From Lysinibacillus composti (GTDB lineage: Bacteria > Bacillota > Bacilli > Bacillales_A > Planococcaceae): a stretch of DNA of 64,000 nucleotides. Within the stretch, counting starts at the first letter, position 1. Each line of letters opens with the position of its first letter. The stretch lies in assembly GCF_016908465.1 (NCBI RefSeq), contig NZ_JAFBDY010000005.1, positions 62,001 to 126,000 on the forward strand, read 5' to 3'. The translations under genes were made by a program, and so were the position numbers. Positions 50,468-60,720 of this stretch are shown here, piece by piece. The notes under the pieces were generated by a model that saw only the letters and a program-made list of their open reading frames with translations, was not told where the DNA came from and did not search any database.

Positions 50468-53400
50468 ATGTTCCTGAAACGACTTGAAGTGATTGGCTTT
50501 AAATCGTTTGCAGATCGAATTGGTATTGATTTCGTTCCGGGTGTAACAGCTGTAGTTGGCCCAAATGGAAGTGGGAAAAGTAATGTAACCGATGCAATTC
50601 GTTGGGTTTTAGGGGAGCAATCAGCGAAGTCACTCCGTGGAGCAAAAATGGAAGATGTCATTTTTGCAGGGAGTGACTCCCGAAAACCTTTAAACTTTGC
50701 AGAAGTTTCGTTAATTTTAAATAATGAAGATGAACAAATCGGAATACCTTTTACAGAAATTAGTGTGACAAGACGTGTGTATCGTTCAGGTGACAGTGAA
50801 TATTTGCTTAATAATAAGCAATGCCGCCTGAAGGATATTACGGACTTGTTTATGGATTCTGGATTAGGAAAAGAAGCATTCTCCATCATCTCTCAAGGTC
50901 GTGTTGATGAGATTTTAAACAGTCGTCCTGACGACAGACGAACAATTTTCGAAGAAGCTGCTGGCGTACTTAAGTACAAACTAAGAAAGAAAAAAGCAGA
51001 GCATAAATTAGTAGAAACTGATGAAAACCTCCATCGTGTATTAGATATTTTACATGAGCTGGATAGTCGTCTTGAACCTCTACAAATGCAAGCTTCAGCA
51101 GCAAAAGATTATGTTCGGATGACGGCTGAATTAAAAGAATCCGATATTTCGTTAATCGTATCGGATTTAATCAATTTCGGACAGGATTTGCAAACCATTA
51201 ACAAAGAACACCAAGAACTACAGCAATCTGAACAACAGCATGCAAATGAAATTTCAAGTTTTGAAGCACAAGTTGATGAAATCCGTCATAAACTAAAATC
51301 TTTAGATGCGGTGATTGATACCGCTCAAGAACAATTAGTTGAGGCAAGTTCTGAGTCTGAGCGCTGGGAAGGCCGCAAATTGTTAATGCAAGAGAAGCGT
51401 CAAAATGCTGAAAATCAATTAGCGCAATTAAAGCTCTCTCTACAAAATGCAAAAGCTGAAGAAAAAGACCTGTTGCAAGATGAAGAAGAGAAAAAACTGC
51501 AATTTGCTGAAAAACAAAAAGAAGTTCAAAAATTAAAGTCAGACATTAAGCAATTAGAATTGTCTTTAAATGTAACTGTTTCTCAAATTGAAAAAGAAAT
51601 TGATCAATTTAAAGATCAATATATAGATTTACTAAATGAAGAAGCGACAGTTAAAAATGAATTGAAACATATTGAACAGCAGCTTACGCAACATGAAGAA
51701 ACTGCTGAACGTATGTCAGATCGATCATCAGAAATGGTGAAAAGACTTGAAGAAGTTTCAACAGCAAAGTCAGAAATAGAAATTCAATTAGAAAACATTC
51801 AAAACGAAGTCAATGAAAAACTTGAACAATTTAATGAAGTACAAAAAAAATTAACCGCTGCAACTGCTTCGTTTGATGAAAAACAAAAGCTTTTATACCA
51901 AGCTTATCAACACCATCAACAATTAAAAGCGAGAAAAGAGACACTAGCTGAATTAGAATCAGATTTCTCCGGATTCTTCCAAGGTGTTAAAGAAGTACTC
52001 CTAGCACGTGATCGCGGTGAAGTTCATGGAATCGTTGGTGCAGTTGCAGAACTAATTCAGGTAGAGGGTAAATTCTCACAAGCCATTGAAACAGCTTTGG
52101 GTGCTGCGTCTCAACATATTGTAACGAATACAGAACAGGATGCCCAAAAAGCTATCGGTTGGTTAAAACTGAAACGGGCTGGACGAGCAACATTTTTACC
52201 TAAAACTGTCATGAAGTCTCGTAGGCTACAAGAGTCACAATTTATGACAGCGGTAAACCATCCTGCCTTTGTTAGTCTCGCTCATGAACTAGTAAAATTT
52301 GATGAATCTAATCGCACAATTGTAGAAAATTTACTAGGAAATGTTTTGGTTGCTGAGAATTTGCAAGGGGCTAGTGAAATAGCGAGAAGCTGTGGGTACC
52401 GATATCGTGTTGTAACACTTGAAGGAGACATCGTAAACGCGGGAGGTTCTCTAACAGGTGGTGCTTCGAAGCAACAATCCTCTCTATTTACTCGTAAAGC
52501 AGAGCTTGATCAGTTAACGATTAAATTAGAACAAATGGAAGCTTCTATTGGGCAAGCGGAAAAATCTGTAAATTCAGAGAAGAATACGGTTGTACAGCTC
52601 CGTGAACAACTTGAAGATTCTAAAATTCAAGGTGAACACTTGCGAAAAGTCGAAATGGAATATCGTTCTAAATTCCTTGAACTTGAAGTACAAGAAAAAA
52701 GTTTGAAAAATACAGTAAATGCAACAACTTCTGAGCAATCAACAGCTTCATCTCGTAAAGTATCTTTACAAACTCAAAAAGAGGAAGCGTTAAGTCGTTT
52801 GGAACAGTTAAAAGTTGAACTTCAAGAAATCAATGAGACTGTCGAACAACTATCACAAGCAAAGTTGCAAGGAGAGACAGAAAAAGACGTTTTACGTGAA
52901 CAATCTGCACAAAAACGTTCTGAACTAGCTGTTTTACAAGAGCAAGTAGGCCAACTACAAATTGCTACAGCAGACCTTGCATTAAAACGCACAAAAGCAA
53001 AGCAACAAGTCGACACTATTTCCCAAGAAATACAGTGGCTTCAAAATGATGGTGCAAATGGACCGTCTGATTCAGAAATCGATGAAACTCTACGTTCATG
53101 GACTGAGAAAAAAGAACAGTTAACGAATGAAATCTATAAAAATCGACAAATGCGTTTAGAGTTAAATCAAAAATTGACTGAACTTGAAGAACAATTAAAA
53201 GAAATGCAACGTATTCATAAAGGATTTTTAGATGCGCTACGAGCTATCGAAGTAAAACGAAGTCGTTTTGAGTTTGAAATTAATCGATTACATACACAAT
53301 TAGAAGAGCAGTATGAAATGGAGTATGAAGAAGCTGTCGAACAAGCTATAGAAATTGAAAATATTGATCAAATACGAAGAAAAGTAAAATTACTCAAACA

Positions 53401-54025
53401 ATCAATTGAAGAGCTTGGTCCAGTCAATTTATCAGCCATTGATGAGTATGATCGAGTGTTAGAGCGGCATACATTCTTAACGGAACAGCGTAATGATTTA
53501 CTAGCTGCCCAAGATACATTACACGAAGCCATTAAAGAAATGGATGAAGAAATGACGACTCGTTTTATAGAATCTTTCACAAACATTCGTGTACAATTTA
53601 GACACGTATTCCGTGAACTTTTTGGCGGTGGACAAGCTGATTTAATCTTAATTGATCCAGAAAATCTTTTGGAAACTGGTGTTGAAATTGTAGCACAACC
53701 ACCTGGTAAAAAACTTCAAAACCTAAGTTTGTTATCTGGTGGAGAAAGAGCATTAACAGCCATTGCGCTTTTATTTGCGATTTTAAATACGCGTCCTGTT
53801 CCATTTGTTATTCTAGATGAAGTAGAAGCAGCGCTAGACGAAGCGAATGTTGAGCGATATAGTTCATACCTAAACAAATTAAGTAGTGAAACTCAATTCA
53901 TCGTTATTACCCATCGTAAAGGAACAATGGAAGGCGCAGACGTATTATACGGTATTACTATGCAGGAATCCGGTGTGTCTAAGCTTGTTTCAGTAAAACT
54001 TGAAGAAGAAGCCGTATTGCAGTAA
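50468..54025 (+). CDS. smc: Chromosome segregation ATPase SMC
   Basis: The 1185 aa show the full condensin layout: Walker A GPNGSGKS (31-38), a long coiled coil, the hinge (about 510-660, with GVVAELIQVEGKF-like sequence and TLEGDIVNAGGSLTGG), a second coiled coil, signature LSGGERALTA and Walker B VILDEVEAALDEAN. The order rnc-smc-ftsY is standard. It overlaps no neighbour. Confidence 0.97.
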   Translation: MFLKRLEVIGFKSFADRIGIDFVPGVTAVVGPNGSGKSNVTDAIRWVLGEQSAKSLRGAKMEDVIFAGSDSRKPLNFAEVSLILNNEDEQIGIPFTEISVTRRVYRSGDSEYLLNNKQCRLKDITDLFMDSGLGKEAFSIISQGRVDEILNSRPDDRRTIFEEAAGVLKYKLRKKKAEHKLVETDENLHRVLDILHELDSRLEPLQMQASAAKDYVRMTAELKESDISLIVSDLINFGQDLQTINKEHQELQQSEQQHANEISSFEAQVDEIRHKLKSLDAVIDTAQEQLVEASSESERWEGRKLLMQEKRQNAENQLAQLKLSLQNAKAEEKDLLQDEEEKKLQFAEKQKEVQKLKSDIKQLELSLNVTVSQIEKEIDQFKDQYIDLLNEEATVKNELKHIEQQLTQHEETAERMSDRSSEMVKRLEEVSTAKSEIEIQLENIQNEVNEKLEQFNEVQKKLTAATASFDEKQKLLYQAYQHHQQLKARKETLAELESDFSGFFQGVKEVLLARDRGEVHGIVGAVAELIQVEGKFSQAIETALGAASQHIVTNTEQDAQKAIGWLKLKRAGRATFLPKTVMKSRRLQESQFMTAVNHPAFVSLAHELVKFDESNRTIVENLLGNVLVAENLQGASEIARSCGYRYRVVTLEGDIVNAGGSLTGGASKQQSSLFTRKAELDQLTIKLEQMEASIGQAEKSVNSEKNTVVQLREQLEDSKIQGEHLRKVEMEYRSKFLELEVQEKSLKNTVNATTSEQSTASSRKVSLQTQKEEALSRLEQLKVELQEINETVEQLSQAKLQGETEKDVLREQSAQKRSELAVLQEQVGQLQIATADLALKRTKAKQQVDTISQEIQWLQNDGANGPSDSEIDETLRSWTEKKEQLTNEIYKNRQMRLELNQKLTELEEQLKEMQRIHKGFLDALRAIEVKRSRFEFEINRLHTQLEEQYEMEYEEAVEQAIEIENIDQIRRKVKLLKQSIEELGPVNLSAIDEYDRVLERHTFLTEQRNDLLAAQDTLHEAIKEMDEEMTTRFIESFTNIRVQFRHVFRELFGGGQADLILIDPENLLETGVEIVAQPPGKKLQNLSLLSGGERALTAIALLFAILNTRPVPFVILDEVEAALDEANVERYSSYLNKLSSETQFIVITHRKGTMEGADVLYGITMQESGVSKLVSVKLEEEAVLQ

Positions 54026-54038
54026 AGGAGCGGAAATC

Positions 54039-55298
54039 ATGAGCTTTTTTAAACGATTAAAAGAAAAATTAGTAGGCAGTTCCGAAGAAGAAAAGGTTCA
54101 AAAAGTTGAACAAGATGAAGCTGAGGCGAAAATAGAAGAGCCCGCTCAAATTGAGGAAGTGACAACGGAAGAACCAGATGTTGAAACAGACCCTACTCTT
54201 GAAGAACTAGAAGAACCAACTAAAATTGAATTCGAAGAAGAACCGGATGTAGAATTGGACCCAGCTGTTGAAGAGGAAGAGACAGCTGAAGAAGAAACTG
54301 AAACTCAAACTCAAGAAAAGAAACCTTCAGCTTGGTCAATTACGCAGAAATTCAAAATGGGCTTAGCCAAAACTCGTAATTCATTTACGTCAAAAGTAAA
54401 TGATTTAGTTGCCCGTTACCGTAAAGTTGACGAAGACTTCTTTGAAGAACTCGAAGACGTGTTGTTACAAGCAGACGTTGGGTTCGAAACTGTAATGGAA
54501 TTAATGGATAAATTGCGTTTTGAAGTGCAACGTAAAAACATTAAAGACACAGAAGGGATCCAAACGATCATTTCTGAAAAGTTAGTTGAGATTTATGAAG
54601 CTGGCGAAGATGATATTGCCGAATTAAATCTACAACCTAAAGGTGAATTAACGGTTATTTTATTCGTTGGAGTAAATGGTGTAGGGAAAACGACAACAAT
54701 TGGGAAACTTGCTCACCGTTTAAAATCTGAAGGTAAATCAGTCGTACTGGCAGCAGGTGATACATTCCGTGCAGGAGCGATTGACCAATTACAAGTATGG
54801 GGAGACCGCGTTGGTTGTGAAGTTATTAAACAATCAGAAGGTAGTGACCCAGCTGCAGTCATTTATGATGCCATTCATGCAGCGAAAAAGCGCGGTGCGG
54901 ATGTATTAATTTGCGATACAGCAGGCCGTCTGCAAAATAAAGTGAACTTAATGAAAGAGCTAGAAAAGGTTCATCGCGTCATTACTCGTGAGATTCCTGA
55001 TGCGCCACACGAAGTATTATTAGCGCTTGATGCAACAACAGGTCAAAATGCCCTAATCCAGGCTCAAACGTTTAAAGAAGCGACAAATGTCTCAGGAATC
55101 GTTTTAACGAAATTAGACGGTACAGCAAAAGGTGGTATTGTCCTTGCCATCCGCAACAAATTGCACATTCCAGTTAAATTTGTCGGTCTAGGTGAAAAAA
55201 TGGACGACCTTCAACCATTCGATGCTGAACGTTACGTTTACGGATTGTTTGCAGAAGGATTAGAAAAAGAACTGCAAAAGGTAGATACTGAAGAATAA
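54039..55298 (+). CDS. ftsY: Signal recognition particle receptor FtsY
   Basis: A membrane-associated SRP receptor GTPase. The 419 aa start at the ATG at 54039 after AAAGGAGCGG. An earlier in-frame start lies inside smc. An acidic N-terminal region (about 15-95) carries a near repeat of EEPDVE.DP. The NG domain follows with [19 protein letters not shown] and [10 protein letters not shown]. Confidence 0.96.
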   Translation: MSFFKRLKEKLVGSSEEEKVQKVEQDEAEAKIEEPAQIEEVTTEEPDVETDPTLEELEEPTKIEFEEEPDVELDPAVEEEETAEEETETQTQEKKPSAWSITQKFKMGLAKTRNSFTSKVNDLVARYRKVDEDFFEELEDVLLQADVGFETVMELMDKLRFEVQRKNIKDTEGIQTIISEKLVEIYEAGEDDIAELNLQPKGELTVILFVGVNGVGKTTTIGKLAHRLKSEGKSVVLAAGDTFRAGAIDQLQVWGDRVGCEVIKQSEGSDPAAVIYDAIHAAKKRGADVLICDTAGRLQNKVNLMKELEKVHRVITREIPDAPHEVLLALDATTGQNALIQAQTFKEATNVSGIVLTKLDGTAKGGIVLAIRNKLHIPVKFVGLGEKMDDLQPFDAERYVYGLFAEGLEKELQKVDTEE

Positions 55299-55303
55299 TA
55301 ATA

Positions 55304-55337
55304 AGCGCCCGTTGTTGAATCAACGGGCGCCTTTTTT
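55304..55337 (+). terminator. Rho-independent terminator after ftsY
   Basis: Stem GGCGCCCGTTG-type: GCGCCCGTTG / CAACGGGCGC with a TTGAAT loop and six T. Confidence 0.92.
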
Positions 55338-55482
55338 GTGTTCGTACGGTAGTTGTTATTGCTATTTGGGCGGAAAAAAGCAATTGGAAAAGTGGATGAG
55401 CGTCTGAAAATCCATTAATTGAACGAACGAATTAAGAGGAAGAGTTAGAGGGAAATTGGGACATGAGAGTGGGTGAAATCCT

Positions 55483-55965
55483 CTTTATAAGGGTGATGAA
55501 GGAAAATGAGGGGAATGCGTAATGAAAACCCTCTTCATCAAAGCGATGAAAAGGAAAATGGGATGTAGAGCAATCTAAATCCCCTTCATCAAGTGAATGA
55601 AGTTTAAAAAGAGGTGGGGTATAGTTGAATATAAACTTCATCTAGGCGATGAAGTTTAAAAATAGACGTAGTTTAGTTGGAAATGAACTTCATCCAAGCA
55701 ATGAAGTTCAAAAATAGATGAGCATGGTTGAAAATGAACTTCATCCAAGCAATGAAGTTCAAAAATAGATGGAGCATGGTAGAATTTGAACTTCATCCAA
55801 GCAATGAAGTTCAAAAATAGATGGAGCATGGTTGAATTTGAACTTTATCTAGGCAATGAAGTTTAAAATAGGTGGAGCATGACTGAAATTAAACTTCATC
55901 AAGTGAATGAAGTTTAAAAATAGACGTAGATTAGTTGAAAATGAACTTCATAGAGAGGTAAACAT
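55483..55965 (+). repeat. Palindrome array 2: about ten dyads at 50-52-bp spacing
   Basis: CTTCAT (or CTTTAT) occurs at 55483, 55533, 55584, 55636, 55688, 55739, 55791, 55843, 55894 and 55946, so spacings are 50, 51, 52, 52, 51, 52, 52, 51 and 52. Central units read GAACTTCAT / ATGAAGTTC. Others read AAACTTCAT / ATGAAGTTT. The arms change in a paired way. The first three units are more diverged and the last is cut short. It lies between the ftsY terminator and the ylxM promoter. Confidence 0.9.
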
Positions 55966-56310
55966 CTACCTTTCGAGTGCTAAGTCATACCGGTAATGGC
56001 AAACCGTATAGCTTCTCACAAAACTTCAGCTAAACAAGCTTCCTCGGTTAATCCCGACACGATGTCAGTCATACTCCTGCGGTTACTCTTTACAGAATCG
56101 ATCTTGCTCCTGTGAACGGCGCACTAAAACATTTTGCATCCATTTCTCGCTGCATGTGTCACTATAGCTTTCTTCCTTTATTCTCCGGTTGGGACCGCCA
56201 CCAGTTTCTCCACAACTTCATAACGCCTGCAAGGGCAAAAATCGCCCTCAAGTCAGAAACCCCAGTACGTTTCAAGCTTGTTCGAAACACTCTGTATTCC
56301 TCTATCAAAT
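55966..56310. other. Non-coding region after array 2
   Basis: No credible gene. The stretch CAAGGGCAAAAATCGCCCTCAAGTCAGAA (about 56230-56260) resembles the interior of the element at 22139-22374 (GAGGGCAAAAAGCGCCCTC, AGTCAGAA), so a decayed copy of that repeat is likely. Confidence 0.45.
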
Positions 56311-56323
56311 CAAGGAATTTCCC

Positions 56324-56353
56324 TTGACAGTAACTCATCAAAACAGATATGAT
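56324..56353 (+). promoter_or_regulatory. Sigma-A promoter of ylxM-ffh
   Basis: TTGACA (56324-56329), 18 bases, TATGAT (56348-56353). Confidence 0.75.
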
Positions 56354-56386
56354 ACAATAGACAAAATATGATTGGAGAGATATTTG

Positions 56387-56722
56387 ATGCTACTTGAAAA
56401 GACAACACGCATGAACTTTCTCTTCGACTTTTATCAAGCACTTCTAACTGATAAACAACGTAGTTATATGGAACTTTATTATTTAGACGACCATTCTCTA
56501 GGAGAAATCGCTGAAAGCTATAAAGTTTCACGTCAAGCTGTTTACGATAATATTCGTAGAACAGAGTCGATGCTTGAAGAATATGAAGAAAAATTACGTT
56601 TATTTGAAAAATTTCAGCAACGTCAAGTGATTTTAGATCAATTGGCAGCTGTGATTCAACAAGGTTCTTCATCTAATGAAGAATGTTTAGCCCTAATAGG
56701 ACAATTGAAAGAAACGGATTAG
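56387..56722 (+). CDS. ylxM: YlxM, SRP-associated helix-turn-helix protein
   Basis: The 111 aa closely match B. subtilis YlxM ([45 protein letters not shown]). The sigma-70 region 4-like helix-turn-helix is clear. Relatives stimulate the SRP GTPases. The ATG at 56387 is seven bases after GGAGAG. It is cotranscribed with ffh, 11 bases downstream. Confidence 0.93.
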   Translation: MLLEKTTRMNFLFDFYQALLTDKQRSYMELYYLDDHSLGEIAESYKVSRQAVYDNIRRTESMLEEYEEKLRLFEKFQQRQVILDQLAAVIQQGSSSNEECLALIGQLKETD

Positions 56723-56733
56723 GAGGCGAAACA

Positions 56734-58092
56734 ATGGCATTTGAAGGATTAGCGGAACGACTCCAGGGGACAATCCAAAAGATTAAAGGTAAAGGGAAAG
56801 TAACCGAACAAGACGTTAAAGAAATGATGCGTGAAGTTCGTTTCGCGTTAATTGAAGCTGACGTTAACTTAAAAGTTGTAAAAGAGTTTGTTAAAAAAGT
56901 AAGTGAACGTGCAGTCGGTGTAGAAGTTTTGAAAAGCTTAACACCTGGTCAACAAGTCATTAAGATTGTACAAGATGAGTTGACTTCGTTAATGGGTGGA
57001 GAACAAAGTCCAATTAAATTCAATACAAAGCCACCAACAGTCATTATGATGGTTGGTTTACAAGGGGCGGGGAAAACAACTACCTCTGGTAAACTAGCAA
57101 ACGTTTTAAGAAAAAAATATAACCGCAAACCATTATTGGTTGCAGCTGACGTGTATCGTCCTGCAGCGGTTCAACAGCTTCAAACATTAGGAAAGCAGCT
57201 TTCCCTTCCTGTTTTCTCGCTTGGAACCGATGTTTCTCCTGTAGAAATTGCACGTCAGGCGATTGAACATGCAAAAGAAGAGCATTTAGATGTGGTCATT
57301 ATCGATACAGCAGGTCGATTACATATCGATGAAGAACTAATGGATGAATTAAAAAACATTCGCGCTTTAAAAGAGCCAGATGAAGTCTTTTTAGTTGTTG
57401 ATGCCATGACAGGTCAAGACGCTGTCAATGTTGCACAAAGCTTTAACGAAACAGTAGGCATTTCAGGTGTTGTTCTAACAAAACTTGATGGAGATACACG
57501 TGGTGGTGCTGCATTATCTATTCGTTCTGTAACAGAAAAGCCAATTAAATTTGTCGGTATGGGTGAAAAAATGGATGCTCTTGAACCATTCCACCCTGAA
57601 CGTATGGCTTCTCGTATTTTAGGAATGGGTGACGTTTTATCATTAATTGAAAAAGCTCAAGCAAACGTCGATATGGAAAAGGCGAAAGAGCTTGAAACTA
57701 AATTAATGACTCAATCCATCACTCTAGATGATTTTGTTGAGCAATTGCAACAGGTGAAAAAGATGGGTCCGCTTGAAGACATTCTGAAAATGTTACCAGG
57801 TGCCAATAAAATTAAGGGCCTTGATAATGTTAAAGTAGATGAAAAGCAAATGGGGCGTATTGAAGCCATCATTTATTCCATGACGCCTGCTGAAAAAAAG
57901 AACCCAGAGATTATGAATGCAAGCCGCAAAAAACGTATTGCAAAAGGATCTGGTACTTCAATTCAGGAAGTCAATCGTTTACTAAAACAGTTTGAAGACA
58001 TGAAGAAAATGATGAAACAGATGACTGGTATGACTCAAGGTAAAGGTAAGAAAAAGATGAAGCTACCAGGCTTAGACTCGCTATTTAAGTAA
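56734..58092 (+). CDS. ffh: Signal recognition particle protein Ffh
   Basis: Binds signal sequences on nascent chains and docks with FtsY. The 452 aa start at the ATG at 56734 after AGGAGGCG. The NG domain contains GLQGAGKTTT, DTAGRLHID and TKLDGDTRGG. The methionine-rich M domain ends with MKKMMKQMTGMTQGKGKKKMK. An earlier in-frame start lies inside ylxM. Confidence 0.97.
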   Translation: MAFEGLAERLQGTIQKIKGKGKVTEQDVKEMMREVRFALIEADVNLKVVKEFVKKVSERAVGVEVLKSLTPGQQVIKIVQDELTSLMGGEQSPIKFNTKPPTVIMMVGLQGAGKTTTSGKLANVLRKKYNRKPLLVAADVYRPAAVQQLQTLGKQLSLPVFSLGTDVSPVEIARQAIEHAKEEHLDVVIIDTAGRLHIDEELMDELKNIRALKEPDEVFLVVDAMTGQDAVNVAQSFNETVGISGVVLTKLDGDTRGGAALSIRSVTEKPIKFVGMGEKMDALEPFHPERMASRILGMGDVLSLIEKAQANVDMEKAKELETKLMTQSITLDDFVEQLQQVKKMGPLEDILKMLPGANKIKGLDNVKVDEKQMGRIEAIIYSMTPAEKKNPEIMNASRKKRIAKGSGTSIQEVNRLLKQFEDMKKMMKQMTGMTQGKGKKKMKLPGLDSLFK

Positions 58093-58163
58093 TATTGAAT
58101 CATCAATTTTACTTGCAAGAATTCAAATTTTTTGTTAAAAATATATGTGTTAAGAAAAAACAC

Positions 58164-58192
58164 TTTACAAACAACACAAACATTGATAATAT
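58164..58192 (+). promoter_or_regulatory. rpsP promoter
   Basis: TTTACA (58164-58169), 17 bases, TAATAT (58187-58192). Confidence 0.65.
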
Positions 58193-58230
58193 ACTATCTT
58201 GTGTGAAACTTATTCGGAGGTGCAAATAAA

Positions 58231-58503
58231 ATGGCAGTAAAAATTCGTTTAAAACGTATGGGAGCTAAAAAATCTCCTTTCTATCGTATCGTAGTTGCTG
58301 ACTCTCGTTCACCACGTGACGGACGTCAAATTGAAACAGTAGGTACTTACAACCCACTTACAAAACCAGCAACAGTTAACATCGATGAAGAGAAAGCTCT
58401 TAAATGGTTAACTGATGGTGCAAAACCATCTGATACTGTACGTAACCTGTTCTCAGAACAAGGGATCATGGAAAAATTCCATAACCAAAAATTCAGTAAA
58501 TAA
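58231..58503 (+). CDS. rpsP: 30S ribosomal protein S16
   Basis: The 90 aa begin [32 protein letters not shown], the family signature. The ribosome site is CGGAGGTG. khpA follows after 14 bases. Confidence 0.97.
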   Translation: MAVKIRLKRMGAKKSPFYRIVVADSRSPRDGRQIETVGTYNPLTKPATVNIDEEKALKWLTDGAKPSDTVRNLFSEQGIMEKFHNQKFSK

Positions 58504-58517
58504 TCGGAGGTGCCGTT

Positions 58518-58751
58518 ATGCAGCAGCTGATTGAAACAATCGTAAAACCATTAGTCGATTATCCAGATGACGTTCGGATCGAAACGGACGAGAATTCGAG
58601 TCGAATTGTTTATAAGCTTTTTGTTAATCCAGAGGATCGAGGAAAAGTAATAGGCAAGCAAGGTCGTGTCGCAAAGGCGATTCGTACAATTGTTTACTCA
58701 GCAGCTAGCGGTTACCATAAGAAAAAGACATATGTCGATATATTAGACTGA
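58518..58751 (+). CDS. khpA: KhpA, KH-domain RNA-binding protein (YlqC)
   Basis: The 77 aa form one KH domain with GKQG (46-49) in VIGKQGRVAKAIRTI. In other Firmicutes KhpA pairs with KhpB to control cell elongation and division through RNA. It is preceded by TCGGAGGTG and cotranscribed with rpsP. ylqD, which follows in B. subtilis, is absent. Confidence 0.94.
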   Translation: MQQLIETIVKPLVDYPDDVRIETDENSSRIVYKLFVNPEDRGKVIGKQGRVAKAIRTIVYSAASGYHKKKTYVDILD

Positions 58752-58755
58752 AACC

Positions 58756-58790
58756 AAGGAGGGAACTTATGCTGTTCTCTCCTTTTTATT
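58756..58790 (+). terminator. Rho-independent terminator after khpA
   Basis: Stem AGGAGGGA / TCTCTCCT with a T-run. Confidence 0.7.
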
Positions 58791-58891
58791 ATAATGAAAG
58801 TGAATTCGTCACATAATGGATAAATAGACTTTTTAACATAAAAATTATAAATAGCTTCACGGGATTAATCGTGACAAAAGAGGTGAATTAC

Positions 58892-59410
58892 TTGGAATGG
58901 TTTAACGTAGGAAGAATTGTGAATACACACGGAATTCGTGGGGAAGTGCGTGTTATTTCATCAACCGACTTTGAAGATGTTCGATTTGCACCGGGCAGTA
59001 AGTTAGCAGTATTTAAAAAAGATGATAAAAAACCAATTTGGGTAACAGTTGAAAGCGCTCGTAGACATAAAAACTTTATCCTATTAACATTTGAAGGATT
59101 AAACAACATTAACCTCGTAGAACACTTTAAAGAGGGTATGTTAAAAATCACGAAAGATCAATTAGATGAAGATGTGCTTGAAGAAAATGAGTTCTACTAT
59201 TTTGAAATCATTGGATGTGTCGTAGTTTCAGAAGAAGGTGAGCACATGGGTGTTGTCACAGAAATACTAGAAACGGGCGCCAATGATGTTTGGGAAGTGA
59301 AAGATTCAAATGGAAAAAAACACTATATTCCATACATTGAAGACGTTGTGAAAGATATTAACCTAGATGAAAAGAAAATCACCATTCACGTGATGGAAGG
59401 GTTATTTTAA
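58892..59410 (+). CDS. rimM: Ribosome maturation factor RimM
   Basis: Binds S19 during 30S head assembly. The 172 aa start at the TTG at 58892, five bases after GAGGTG, giving [21 protein letters not shown], the family start. An in-frame GTG at 58871 has no site. The PRC-barrel half includes ANDVWEV and IPYIEDVVK. It overlaps trmD by one base. Confidence 0.93.
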   Translation: MEWFNVGRIVNTHGIRGEVRVISSTDFEDVRFAPGSKLAVFKKDDKKPIWVTVESARRHKNFILLTFEGLNNINLVEHFKEGMLKITKDQLDEDVLEENEFYYFEIIGCVVVSEEGEHMGVVTEILETGANDVWEVKDSNGKKHYIPYIEDVVKDINLDEKKITIHVMEGLF

Positions 59411-60141
59411 TGAATATACATGTTTTAAGTTTGTTCCCAGAAATGTTTACAGGCGTTTTTGGAGCATCCATTCTTAAAAAAGCTCAAGAAAAGGGAGCAG
59501 TGAATTTAGCGGTTTCCGATATTCGTACTTTTTCGAATAATAAACATAACCAAGTAGATGATTATCCATATGGTGGTGGTGCAGGAATGGTTCTAAAACC
59601 AGAGCCGATGTTCCATGCAGTCGAAAAAATTACAGAAGGTCGTAACCCAAGAATCATTTTGATGTGTCCCCAAGGTGAACGCTTTACGCAAAAAAAAGCA
59701 GAGGAATTAGCTAAAGAAGAGGAACTTGTCTTCTTATGTGGCCATTATGAAGGGTATGATGAAAGAATCCGTCAATACCTGGTAACAGATGAAATCTCGA
59801 TTGGTGATTTTGTGTTAACAGGTGGCGAGTTGCCAGCGATGACGGTCATTGATGCTGTTGTTCGATTACTTCCTGGGGTGTTAGGTCAAGAAGATTCACA
59901 TATTCATGATTCGTTCTCTACAGGTTTATTAGAACATCCTCATTACACACGTCCTGCTGATTTTAGAGGGATGAAGGTGCCAGATATCTTAATGTCAGGC
60001 AACCATGCAAAAATTGATCTGTGGCGTGAAGAACAGTCTTTAAAACGAACATTTGAAAGACGACCAGATTTACTTGAAGAAATGGACTTAACTAAAGAAC
60101 AATTAGCCTATATTGAAAGTCTAAAAAAAGAAAAAGAATAA
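59410..60141 (+). CDS. trmD: tRNA (guanine-N1)-methyltransferase TrmD
   Basis: Methylates G37 of tRNAs reading CNN codons and prevents frameshifts. The 243 aa have the trefoil-knot SAM site ([35 protein letters not shown]). The start overlaps the rimM stop (TAATG). Confidence 0.97.
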   Translation: MNIHVLSLFPEMFTGVFGASILKKAQEKGAVNLAVSDIRTFSNNKHNQVDDYPYGGGAGMVLKPEPMFHAVEKITEGRNPRIILMCPQGERFTQKKAEELAKEEELVFLCGHYEGYDERIRQYLVTDEISIGDFVLTGGELPAMTVIDAVVRLLPGVLGQEDSHIHDSFSTGLLEHPHYTRPADFRGMKVPDILMSGNHAKIDLWREEQSLKRTFERRPDLLEEMDLTKEQLAYIESLKKEKE

Positions 60142-60150
60142 GATAAAACA

Positions 60151-60180
60151 TTGCAAAGAATAGTGAATTTATGTTATTAT
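60151..60180 (+). promoter_or_regulatory. rplS promoter
   Basis: TTGCAA (60151-60156), 18 bases, TATTAT (60175-60180). Confidence 0.6.
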
Positions 60181-60187
60181 ACATTCT

Positions 60188-60262
60188 GTGCTTCTATAAG
60201 AGGCACTTATATTACGGTGTTCCGCTGTGGCCGTTAGAGGACTATAAGAGCATCTGTACGAG
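60188..60262 (+). promoter_or_regulatory. Putative L19 leader
   Basis: The rplS leader opens with hairpin GTGCTTC / GAGGCAC (60188-60206) and has further pairing potential around GTTCCGCTGTGGCC. A ribosomal protein L19 leader is known in Firmicutes. I assign it by position and the hairpin only. Confidence 0.45.
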
Positions 60263-60273
60263 GAGAGAATTAT

Positions 60274-60618
60274 ATGTCAAACATTATCGCAGAAATTACT
60301 AAAGATCAACTTCGTTCTGATCTTCCAACATTCCGTCCAGGAGACACTGTACGTGTACACGTAAAAGTAGTTGAAGGTACTCGTGAGCGTATCCAACTTT
60401 TTGAAGGTGTTGTAATCAAACGTCGTGGTGGCGGAATCAGCGAAACTTTCACAGTTCGTAAAATTTCTTACGGTGTTGGTGTTGAACGTACATTCCCTGT
60501 ACACACTCCAAAAATCGCTAACTTAGAAGTTGTTCGCCGTGGTAAAGTACGTCGCGCTAAACTTTACTATTTACGTAACCTACGTGGTAAAGCTGCACGT
60601 ATTAAAGAAATTCGCTAA
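60274..60618 (+). CDS. rplS: 50S ribosomal protein L19
   Basis: The 114 aa contain the family core [35 protein letters not shown] and [15 protein letters not shown]. The ribosome site is CGAGGAGAG. A short hairpin region with AGAGGGGGCTTG..CAAGCTCCCTTTC-like pairing follows the stop and likely terminates it. Confidence 0.97.
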   Translation: MSNIIAEITKDQLRSDLPTFRPGDTVRVHVKVVEGTRERIQLFEGVVIKRRGGGISETFTVRKISYGVGVERTFPVHTPKIANLEVVRRGKVRRAKLYYLRNLRGKAARIKEIR

Positions 60619-60720
60619 TAACTTTTTAAAAGAGGGGGCTTGGAATAATCAAGCTCCCTTTCTTTTTGCTTGTCAATAATAGTCAATATACAATAAAATG
60701 GTGTCAAGGGGGACATCGGA

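Noticed and set aside
56112-56371. Two overlapping plus-strand frames of 60-71 codons before ylxM
   Set aside because: No start context, they overlap the ylxM promoter, and the sequence looks like a decayed dispersed repeat.
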